Shown piece by piece: positions 1 through 5,918 of a DNA stretch of 6,528 nucleotides; positions within the stretch are counted from its first letter, which is position 1; each line of letters opens with the position of its first letter. Source of the DNA: Desulfobacteraceae bacterium (lineage in GTDB: Bacteria > Desulfobacterota > DSM-4660 > Desulfatiglandales > Desulfatiglandaceae); assembly GCA_030642205.1 (NCBI GenBank), contig DAOWOF010000135.1, forward strand, positions 1 to 6,528. Direction: 5' to 3'. The translations under genes were made by a program, and so were the position numbers. Below the pieces are notes generated by a model. The model ran no database searches, was not told the DNA's origin, and saw only the letters and a program-made list of their open reading frames with translations.

Positions 1-174
1 GATTTTGGTGATAAATTCCCTGATTATACCTGGAAATTAAATATAAACGATTTTATCCCGGATATGCAAAGCTCATTATTTGAAATTAAGCAGATTGACC
101 TTGAAATTGAATGGGGAACCGATGATCTTTATCACTACTCTATCAGATTCTTCAAATTGCTGCCCAAATCATAG
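1..174 (+). CDS. gspI: GspI minor pseudopilin, C-terminal end (5' truncated by window edge)
   Basis: Reading frame 1 is open from the first base to a TAG at 172-174 and gives the last 57 residues of a protein. This tail has the look of the GspI C-terminal beta-sheet domain: an early Tyr-Thr-Trp segment, an alternating hydrophobic strand ending in Glu-Trp-Gly, then a final strand ending in LLPKS. GspI is a minor pseudopilin that nucleates the pseudopilus tip with GspJ and GspK in the periplasm; that role is family knowledge. The N-terminal prepilin signal lies outside the window, so the call rests on the tail shape and on the gspJ and gspK genes directly after it. The frame would overlap gspJ by 53 nt if gspJ starts at 122. 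Without the context it would be only a hypothetical C-terminus. Confidence 0.75.
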   Translation, partial: DFGDKFPDYTWKLNINDFIPDMQSSLFEIKQIDLEIEWGTDDLYHYSIRFFKLLPKS

Positions 175-811
175 AGATGGGAAACTGGACAGGATCAAGG
201 GTTTTACCCTTTTAGAGATCCTTATTGCCATGACCCTTTTGGCCCTGATTTTTTCCACCATCTTACCATCTTATACCAGCACTGCCAGAATCATTAAAGA
301 GGTCGAATATCAAGCGGATATCTACGAAATGGCCAGAATTACCCTGGAAAGAATAAAGGAAGACCTGGAATCCATTTATTTAAAGGCAGGCAATAATATT
401 ACCCTGAAAGGAGATGACCGCGAAATCAACGATAAACAAGGAGATTTTCTTCGGTTTCGATCAAGGGTTCATCTACCCCTGGATGATAGAGAAGGAGTCA
501 AGATAATATCGTATTACATAGAAGAGAATTCGGATAAAGAGATGCTCTCTCTTTACAGGACATCCAATTTTGAATTAGAAGAAGATGTGGAAGAAGAAAA
601 GGGCGGACATATCATCTGCACCGATCTCCTATCCATCAATTACACCTTTTTCGATGATTCTGAGCAGGAATATGATTATTGGGACACAGAAAAAACGGAA
701 CCTAGCAAAAAATTGGCAAGGATAGTGATTTCCCTGGAATTTGCCAATGAAAATGATCAGGAAAGGCCCTATGTTTTTATGACTGGAGTTGCTTTTCCGA
801 CTATATTATAA
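122..811 (+). CDS. gspJ: GspJ minor pseudopilin (type II secretion)
   Basis: This is a minor pseudopilin of the T2SS pseudopilus tip, inserted in the inner membrane and processed by the prepilin peptidase GspO/PilD. The prepilin motif is clear: Lys-Gly then FTLLE, with Glu at +5 of the mature protein, followed by a hydrophobic helix of about 20 residues. The C-terminal half is a strand-rich domain ending in ARIVISLEF and a short tail, as in GspJ; the size (230 aa) fits. The start is uncertain. ATG 122 has GGGGA four bases upstream but gives a 27-residue leader, long for this class. TTG 80 gives 41 residues. An ATG at 177, two bases after the gspI stop, is out of frame by one base, and CTG 185 is in frame but a rare start. 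The gene ends in a TAATG overlap with gspK, which implies translational coupling. Confidence 0.88.
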   Translation: MIFITTLSDSSNCCPNHRDGKLDRIKGFTLLEILIAMTLLALIFSTILPSYTSTARIIKEVEYQADIYEMARITLERIKEDLESIYLKAGNNITLKGDDREINDKQGDFLRFRSRVHLPLDDREGVKIISYYIEENSDKEMLSLYRTSNFELEEDVEEEKGGHIICTDLLSINYTFFDDSEQEYDYWDTEKTEPSKKLARIVISLEFANENDQERPYVFMTGVAFPTIL

Positions 812-1839
812 TGCCGCATAAACCTGATAAAAAGCCTTTTGATTCCGGATCTCTAAAAAGCGCCTCGAAGATTCTAGGAAAAGATGGAGGATTTGCCCTG
901 ATCCTGACCATCCTGACCATTAGTTTATTGATGGCCTTTACCATACAATTCACCCACTCAATGCGCTCTAATCATTATTCTGCAGCAAATTTAAAAGAAA
1001 GCATAAGATTAGGATATTTGGTCAAATCGGGCAATGATCTTGCCCGTGCCATTCTATGGAATGATTCCGATTCCACTAGTTTTGATTCTCTCCAGGAAGA
1101 CTGGGCAGTGAAGGGCATTGTCCCTCCTTTGGCATTTGACAATGGCCATCTGAAGATCAATATTCTGGATCTTTCCGGAAGGATTCAATTAAATAAACTC
1201 GTCAAGAATAATGGGAAGGATTATAATGAAGGCCAAAAAAAGCTTTTAGAAAGATTCCTTAAGCTGGACGATTTCAACCTGAACCACAATGATATTGAAG
1301 ATCTGATTGCTGCCATAAAAGACTGGATTGACAATGACTCAGATACAGAGTTTGGAGCTGAAAATGATTATTATCAATCAGGAAATCATCCTTATTCTTG
1401 CAGGGACAAGCCACTTGAATCACTGGAGGAATTACTGCTTATTAAAGGTATGAACAAAAATATTTTTTATGGGGACAGAGAAACGCCAGGCATTGCCAAA
1501 TATTTTACCATTCATGGGGATGGTAAAATCAATATTAATACTGCTGATCTTCTTGTCTTAAGATCTTTACATGAAGACATTACAAAAGAAATGGTTGATG
1601 AAATGCACATATATAGGACAGAAGAAAACAATGAAGATGAGTTGAAAAACTCTAATTGGTACAAAAAAGTTCCGGGAATGTCGAGTATTACCATTGCCCC
1701 CTCCCTGATAACAATCTCAAGCACCTATTTTAAGATTCAATCAACAGGATTTAAAGATGCCATGCGTAAACAGGGTACGGCCATAATAGAAAGGAAAAAT
1801 AACAAGATGCCAAAGATTCTGTCATGGGCAGTAGAGTAA
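811..1839 (+). CDS. gspK: GspK minor pseudopilin (type II secretion)
   Basis: This large minor pseudopilin (342 aa) caps the pseudopilus tip together with GspI and GspJ in the periplasm. A basic leader of 27 residues ends in Gly-Gly before FALIL, so position +5 of the mature protein is Leu rather than Glu, the usual exception in GspK. The hydrophobic helix spans about residues 28-46. A helical insert domain follows: DWID at 171-174, then an acidic stretch, GAE at 182-184 and YY at 187-188, matching the conserved Asp-rich segment that binds calcium in solved GspK structures. The ININ-TA motif at 240-245 is the family's typical segment before the second helix-hairpin-like region. ATG 811 overlaps the gspJ stop by one base. 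No ribosome binding site lies close upstream, so coupling to gspJ is likely. The gene ends before the 223-nt gap. Confidence 0.93.
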   Translation: MPHKPDKKPFDSGSLKSASKILGKDGGFALILTILTISLLMAFTIQFTHSMRSNHYSAANLKESIRLGYLVKSGNDLARAILWNDSDSTSFDSLQEDWAVKGIVPPLAFDNGHLKINILDLSGRIQLNKLVKNNGKDYNEGQKKLLERFLKLDDFNLNHNDIEDLIAAIKDWIDNDSDTEFGAENDYYQSGNHPYSCRDKPLESLEELLLIKGMNKNIFYGDRETPGIAKYFTIHGDGKININTADLLVLRSLHEDITKEMVDEMHIYRTEENNEDELKNSNWYKKVPGMSSITIAPSLITISSTYFKIQSTGFKDAMRKQGTAIIERKNNKMPKILSWAVE

Positions 1840-1886
1840 TAACTTCAACTTGTCTCTATTGGTCTAAATTTTGCAGAAAATATCAT

Positions 1887-1915
1887 TTGACTTTCACCCA
1901 AACGCTAAATAGTGT
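1887..1915 (+). promoter_or_regulatory. Possible sigma-70-like promoter ahead of gspL
   Basis: TTGACT at 1887-1892 matches five of six bases of the -35 consensus. After a 17-nt spacer comes TAGTGT at 1910-1915, which keeps the three most important -10 bases (T1, A2, T6) but misses the others. It lies in the gap upstream of gspL and could drive gspL-M-N-C and the ATPase gene separately from the pseudopilin genes. A transcript from here would have a leader of about 140 nt that includes the whole inverted repeat. Such matches arise by chance in AT-rich DNA, so this is only a candidate. Confidence 0.25.
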
Positions 1916-2040
1916 GTAAACGAAAATCAGGACTTTCAAAATCTGTGCTTACCTTGTCAAGTTCAAAGATCAAAATTTTGATCTGACGCAAAGATAAGCT
2001 CAGACTTCGAAAAGACAGTTCTCGTTCGGCACTAAATATC
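1903..2040. repeat. Degenerate long inverted repeat between gspK and gspL
   Basis: Three nested arm pairs share roughly one centre near 1975. The inner pair is the perfect palindrome at 1967-1984. The middle pair is 1931-1950 against 1996-2016; the reverse complement of the first matches the second at about 16 of 20 positions with a one-base gap. The outer pair, about 1903-1926 against 2019-2040, is weaker, sharing TCGTT and ACTA blocks. The left half also has about five extra bases beside the palindrome. The whole could fold as one long imperfect hairpin in DNA or RNA. It may be a small decayed palindromic element (MITE-like) or a regulatory/processing hairpin. Alignment was done by eye. Confidence 0.5.
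1967..1984. repeat. Perfect 18-bp palindrome
   Basis: The sequence AGATCAAAATTTTGATCT equals its own reverse complement over all 18 bases, with no spacer, and the flanking bases (A1966, G1985) do not pair. It could be a dimeric regulator's operator or simply the tip of the larger inverted repeat around it. As a hairpin it would need to open its central A/T pairs to form a loop. It has only four G/C bases and is not followed by a T-run, so it does not look like an intrinsic terminator. Confidence 0.6.
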
Positions 2041-2062
2041 TATTATAGATGATACATACCCA

Positions 2063-3562
2063 ATGCCAAGCAAAATATTAGCTCTTGATATAAGCGCAGA
2101 TGCAATTTCTGCCGTCCAGATAAAAAGCGGGTTAAAAGGGGCAGAAATCACCGCTTGCGTGCATATTAAGCTTCAAGGAGAAGATGGGCTGGATAATGCC
2201 CTAAAAAGCTTATCTGAGCAAATTGAATTAAAAAGCAATATATATCAGGCCTCCATTGCCAGTTCCTTCGTCTCTTTACGCAACATTACTATGCCTTTTA
2301 AGGACCTGAAAAAAATCAGACAGGCCCTGCCCTTTGAGATTGAACCCCTGATACCCATTTCAGCAGATGATTTTTTAACCGATTTTTATGTTATAGAAAG
2401 ATCTAATGAAACCAGGCTTATCGCCGGTGCCGTAAAAAAAGAATATCTTACCGAATATCTCCAACAGCTTCAGAAAAACAACATTAATCCCGAAGGGCTG
2501 AATATAAGAGGTGTTGCAACAGTGACAAATCTTATAAAACAACGGGAAAAGCCAGATAACGGGCTGTTTTTAGATATTGGTCTTAAGCATATTACTTTAA
2601 TCCTTTTTATTAAAAGACGGATAGTCCTGATAAGAACAATTCCAGTTAAAGAAGGGTTTCAATTAACGAACTCTTATCCTGGCCCTTCAGATGACAGGGA
2701 TGGAATCAAGACAATAGAGGATATTCAATCCACGTTTAAATCCTTTTGCCGAACAATTCGAAACACTATCCATTCACACTCATATAATTTAAATCAAGAC
2801 CTTGCCCCAGAAAAGGCCTTCTATACCGGAACAGGGGCAATATACAGTAAAACCAGGGAGCTTTTAGAAGAATACTTAGGCATTCCTGCAGAAAAAATTG
2901 ACTTGAGTAAACATAATTCTCTTCTTATTAATAGTGCTATAGCCCAGGATTGGAATCCGCTTTTTATGGACAATGCCCTTGCTCTTGCACTTGAAACCAA
3001 TAAAAAAGGGGAAGGCTTTAATTTCAGACGAGATGATTTTGAACTTAAAAAGGTCTCTCAGTGGAGTAAGCAGATAATCCGTAAGGCAAGTATAATTTTT
3101 ACCTTTATTATTGTCTTGATGGCTGTTGATATCAGTATTGATTATTATTATCTGAAAAAGAGATATAAAGCCTTGAATCAGGAGATCAGAGAAGTTTTTA
3201 AAGAAACTCTTCCAAAGGTAAGTAAAATAGTTGATCCGATTCAGCAAATGCAGGTCGCCCTTAATGAGATAAAGAAATCCACAAGCCCGCTTCCCGGATC
3301 AGCTTCAAATATCAAGGCCATTGAGCTGCTCAATGATATTTCAAAACGAATTCCATCCTCAGTAAATATTCAGCTCACAAAGCTGATTATTGATTCAGAC
3401 GTAATGCGCATTGGAGGTATCACTGATACCTTTAATCAAGTTGATACTATAAAAAGCAACCTGGAAGGCTCAGAATATTTCAATTCAGCGACTATTAGCT
3501 CTGCGAATCTTGATCGGGCAGGAGAAAAAATCAAATTTGAAATTAAATTACAACGGCAATAA
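2063..3562 (+). CDS. gspL: GspL inner-membrane platform protein (PilM-like plus PilN-like domains)
   Basis: GspL is a bitopic inner-membrane protein that binds the GspE ATPase on the cytoplasmic side and GspM in the periplasm. Residues 1 to about 335 form an actin-like (ASKHA, PilM-type) domain: an N-terminal ILALDIS strand, LFLDIGLKHITL near 168-179 as the second phosphate-type loop, and YTGTGAIYSKTRELL near 254-268 as the adenosine-type loop. A segment near 320-326 (NFRRDDF) precedes the membrane, as in the PilM/GspL family. One transmembrane helix lies at about 342-359, then a helical stretch, then a PilN-like ferredoxin-fold domain at about 415-499 (LLNDISKRIP, GGITDTF). At 499 aa it is longer than the roughly 400 aa of classic enterobacterial or Vibrio GspL. 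ATG 2063 is the only plausible start; no ribosome binding site is visible. The first loop has Ser where Gly is usual. Confidence 0.88.
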   Translation: MPSKILALDISADAISAVQIKSGLKGAEITACVHIKLQGEDGLDNALKSLSEQIELKSNIYQASIASSFVSLRNITMPFKDLKKIRQALPFEIEPLIPISADDFLTDFYVIERSNETRLIAGAVKKEYLTEYLQQLQKNNINPEGLNIRGVATVTNLIKQREKPDNGLFLDIGLKHITLILFIKRRIVLIRTIPVKEGFQLTNSYPGPSDDRDGIKTIEDIQSTFKSFCRTIRNTIHSHSYNLNQDLAPEKAFYTGTGAIYSKTRELLEEYLGIPAEKIDLSKHNSLLINSAIAQDWNPLFMDNALALALETNKKGEGFNFRRDDFELKKVSQWSKQIIRKASIIFTFIIVLMAVDISIDYYYLKKRYKALNQEIREVFKETLPKVSKIVDPIQQMQVALNEIKKSTSPLPGSASNIKAIELLNDISKRIPSSVNIQLTKLIIDSDVMRIGGITDTFNQVDTIKSNLEGSEYFNSATISSANLDRAGEKIKFEIKLQRQ

Positions 3563-3565
3563 TTC

Positions 3566-4111
3566 ATGAATATTTATTCCATGATTAATATGAAATTAGC
3601 CAAACGCGAACAACAATATATCATTATAGCTGTAATATTATTAGCCTTCCTTCTAATAATGAAATTATTTATTTTCCCTTTTATGGATAACAGAACACGA
3701 TTGAGCAGGGGAGTAAGTGCTAAAGAAGCTGCCTTAAAAAAAATCGTGCTTATGAGTGAAGAATATAAGGGGCTGAAAATCGCATCAAAAAGTGTTCAGT
3801 CCTCAATGGAAAGACGTAAAAAGAATTTTACTCTTTTTTCATACCTTGAGCAGGCGGCCAGTGATATCCAAATAAAAGAGCATATTAAATATATGAAACC
3901 TTCTATTGCTCAGGATATCGGGCCTTACAAGGAATCCATGGTTGAAATGAAACTGGGTACAATCTCCTTGAGGCAGCTTGTCAAATATTTATATCAGATT
4001 GATTCCAGAGCCAGCTCAATCCAGGTTAAACGTTTATCCATTCTACATAATAAAAAAGATTCAGGCTTACTTGATGCCGTGATGACTATCTCTATCCTTC
4101 ATAAGGCTTGA
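3566..4111 (+). CDS. gspM: GspM inner-membrane platform protein (PilO-like)
   Basis: This small bitopic protein (181 aa) fits GspM, which pairs with GspL in the periplasm and stabilises the assembly platform. A short cytoplasmic segment with a KLAKREQQ motif, typical of GspM N-termini, leads into one transmembrane helix at about residues 18-38. A charged helical (coiled-coil-like) stretch follows, then a small ferredoxin-like domain with the GTISLRQLVKYLYQID segment, a family hallmark where a Leu-rich helix follows a strand. It starts three bases after the gspL stop. ATG codons at 3581 and 3590 are also possible starts, and none has a clear ribosome binding site. The stop overlaps a TTG at 4108. 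Sequence conservation in GspM is low, so the call leans partly on position after gspL. Confidence 0.88.
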   Translation: MNIYSMINMKLAKREQQYIIIAVILLAFLLIMKLFIFPFMDNRTRLSRGVSAKEAALKKIVLMSEEYKGLKIASKSVQSSMERRKKNFTLFSYLEQAASDIQIKEHIKYMKPSIAQDIGPYKESMVEMKLGTISLRQLVKYLYQIDSRASSIQVKRLSILHNKKDSGLLDAVMTISILHKA

Positions 4112-4128
4112 GGCGATGGACAACCTTT

Positions 4129-5052
4129 ATGCTGAATAATAATTCAATGCAACAAACAAAAAAGAAAAAAATCAAAAAATATCTAGGCTATACTTGTTTT
4201 GGTGTATTGATAACTTTAGCATTCCTGGTTTATCGCTTTCCGTCAGATATTTTAACCTCTTATATCGAAACCAAGCTCAATAAAAGCACCTCTCAATATA
4301 GATTTATAATACAGGATATCCGTCCCTCCTTTCCCATTGCTTTGAACTTTCTGAAATCAGAAGCCCTTATAAACACAAACTCCAACACGAGCTCTTTTAA
4401 AGTTGACAGCCTGGTTGTCAAGCCGGATCTTTTTTCCCTGATTCAAGGCAGGTTCAGATATTTGCTTGACTGCAAGGCCTATAAGGGATCCATAAAGGGT
4501 CACCTGGAATTTTTAAATAATAATTTTAAAGCGCCTTTTTCAACTGCCTTTGATATTATAAATATAAAGCTTGAAAAAAATCCTTTGCTTAGCCAGTTTA
4601 TTGGGGCTGATTTAATTGGTAATCTGGCCGGAGATATCTCTTTTGACGCCAGTCCCAAAGCAATGATAAATTCATCCGGTATTTTCAACCTTAGATTTAC
4701 AGACGGCAAGCTGGATCTTGTTAAGCCTGTTTTCAGCATTGATGTAATCAAATTCGAAGAATTAATAATTTCAATAGAGCTTAAAAAAAGGTCTATGAAA
4801 ATTACAAATTTCATCTTGAAAGGGCCTGAAATCAACGGTTCCTTGACCGGAACGATTTATCTGAGAAGTAATTTCTCTAAAAGCAGGCTTAATCTGGAAG
4901 GAGACATCTCACCTCTTATCGACATAACCAGTGGGAGTAAAGGAGATGTAAATACCCTAAGATTTTACAGGCAATTTCTTGAAAAAGAAAATTTTTCATT
5001 CAGGATTCATGGGACGATTAAAGCCCCCAAATTTAAACCGATACTTTCTTAA
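4129..5052 (+). CDS. gspN: GspN, AsmA-like type II secretion protein
   Basis: This 307-aa protein resembles the GspN form found in deltaproteobacterial and Leptospira T2SS operons. GspN is an accessory inner-membrane protein whose precise role is not settled. A very Lys-rich N-terminus (residues 11-17) precedes one membrane helix at about 18-35, which predicts N-in topology with a periplasmic body. The body is strand-rich and AsmA-like: a repeated pattern of short amphipathic strands with GNLAGDISFDA near 164-174, NLRFTDGKLDL near 187-197 and EINGSLTGTIYL near 234-245. I chose ATG 4129, which has a GGA eight bases upstream. The in-frame TTG 4108 overlaps the gspM stop and would add seven residues; ATG 4147 is a later option. 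Runs of six to seven A at 4158-4179 encode the Lys-rich part. Confidence 0.82.
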   Translation: MLNNNSMQQTKKKKIKKYLGYTCFGVLITLAFLVYRFPSDILTSYIETKLNKSTSQYRFIIQDIRPSFPIALNFLKSEALINTNSNTSSFKVDSLVVKPDLFSLIQGRFRYLLDCKAYKGSIKGHLEFLNNNFKAPFSTAFDIINIKLEKNPLLSQFIGADLIGNLAGDISFDASPKAMINSSGIFNLRFTDGKLDLVKPVFSIDVIKFEELIISIELKKRSMKITNFILKGPEINGSLTGTIYLRSNFSKSRLNLEGDISPLIDITSGSKGDVNTLRFYRQFLEKENFSFRIHGTIKAPKFKPILS

Positions 5053-5056
5053 TCAA

Positions 5057-5914
5057 ATGACAAGAAACTATAATATAATATTAAACATCGTGGCCATTAC
5101 TCTGTTAATGTACATTGGGGTGGATATATTCTACAGGATTGTTCGAAATAATTTTAATCCTGTCCATAAAGATTTTGTAGCCCTTGAGCTCCCTGATATA
5201 GTTGTCCCCAGAAAAGAAATACCATTTAGTTCCTTTAACACAATTATGCAGCGAAATCTATTTGGCACCAAGGAAGACATCCCTCAAACCGACAAGCTTG
5301 AAAAGCTCGATAAGCTTGAGAAGACAAGCCTTGATATTGCACTTTTGGGGACTGTTGCGGGAAAGGAAAAAACTGCTTATGCCGTCATAAAAGAAAAAAA
5401 CAATGGCAAGCAAGGCCTTTATAAGATAGGTGACAGTATCCAAAATGCCATTATTAAATTAATCCTGAGAGGCAAAGTTGTTCTTAGTCTGGGAGGCAAC
5501 GATGAAATCCTGACCATGGAAGAGTCTTCATCCTCAAAAGATAAAAAAATGCCCCGGTCGCGCAAAAGCAGGAATAGATTCCCAACAGCCAGGAGCTCTA
5601 ATATCACTGTTAACAGGGCTGAACTGGAAGAATCCTTAAACGATATCACTTCCCTTATGACTCAGGCCAGAATACGCCCTCATTTAAAAAGAGGAAGGTC
5701 TGATGGTTTTTCAGTAAGCCGGATTAAATCCGGCTCTATTTTTTCAAAACTAGGCATCAGAAATGGAGATGTGATCAAAAAGATAAATGGAAATGCCATC
5801 CGTGAGCCTGATGATGTGATGTTACTTTATGAACAACTTACATCGTCAGACGATGTTTCGGTCGATATAGAAAGACGAGGCCGGGTGAAAACCTTAAACT
5901 ATAACTTCAGGTAA
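5057..5914 (+). CDS. gspC: GspC inner-membrane linker to the secretin (HR and PDZ domains)
   Basis: GspC connects the inner-membrane platform to the GspD secretin and helps select substrates. From ATG 5057 the protein is 285 aa: a short cytoplasmic end, one transmembrane helix at about residues 6-27, a periplasmic linker, then the HR (homology region) domain at about 58-156, opening with FNTIMQRNLFG and containing LDIALLGTVAG. A Ser/Lys/Arg-rich linker (about 157-185) leads to a C-terminal PDZ domain at about 186-285 with GFSVSRIKSGSIFSKLGIRN and GDVIKKINGNAI, the usual PDZ signature. The frame is open from TTG 4979 and also has ATG 5009, but these overlap gspN. ATG 5057 lies four bases after the gspN stop and puts the membrane helix at the N-terminus as expected. 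No ribosome binding site is visible. gspC is usually the first gene of T2SS operons; here it follows gspN. Confidence 0.92.
   Translation: MTRNYNIILNIVAITLLMYIGVDIFYRIVRNNFNPVHKDFVALELPDIVVPRKEIPFSSFNTIMQRNLFGTKEDIPQTDKLEKLDKLEKTSLDIALLGTVAGKEKTAYAVIKEKNNGKQGLYKIGDSIQNAIIKLILRGKVVLSLGGNDEILTMEESSSSKDKKMPRSRKSRNRFPTARSSNITVNRAELEESLNDITSLMTQARIRPHLKRGRSDGFSVSRIKSGSIFSKLGIRNGDVIKKINGNAIREPDDVMLLYEQLTSSDDVSVDIERRGRVKTLNYNFR
5291..5323 (+). repeat. Short tandem repeat inside gspC
   Basis: An 18-base unit encoding DKLEKL is followed by a near copy encoding DKLEK, between the opening segment of the HR domain and its first clear beta strand. The second copy differs at a few silent bases (GAC/GAT, GAA/GAG). 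The repeat probably lengthens a charged loop or helix and may be a small duplication. It has no evident regulatory role. Confidence 0.6.
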
Positions 5915-5918
5915 AGCC

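Larger units (their letters stand above)
1840..2062. other. Intergenic gap between gspK and gspL
   Basis: This 223-nt stretch is the only real gap in the window; the other neighbouring genes overlap or lie about 20 nt apart at most. I find no credible coding frame, tRNA or CRISPR repeat, and no classic GC-stem-plus-T-run terminator. It holds a degenerate inverted repeat with a perfect 18-bp palindrome at its centre, a short direct repeat (GACTTTCA at 1889-1896 and 1931-1938) and a possible promoter. It may be a regulatory spacer, a processing site between two halves of the operon, or a decayed inserted element. Confidence 0.7.

Noticed and set aside
1857..1882. Shared GGTCTAAA words near 1861 and 5937
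   Set aside because: The match is short, the second copy is inside the start of the ATPase coding region, and no longer repeat extends from it.
1967..1984. Intrinsic terminator after gspK
   Set aside because: The palindrome is A/T rich, has no loop spacer and no T-run after it, so it does not fit a rho-independent terminator.
2876..3247. A 123-codon open frame on the minus strand
   Set aside because: It lies wholly inside gspL, has no family-like motifs, and gspL's domain structure accounts for the sequence. The same holds for the minus-strand frames at 975-1160, 1512-1724, 4500-4835, 5258-5443 and 5419-5649.
4116..4139. Tiny reading frame (seven codons) between gspM and gspN
   Set aside because: It is too short and GAGG lies only two bases before its ATG, too close for a ribosome binding site. 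It is most likely chance; noted only in the start-site finding.
5202..5390. A 62-codon plus-strand frame inside gspC
   Set aside because: It sits in another frame over the gspC HR domain and shows no recognisable protein features.
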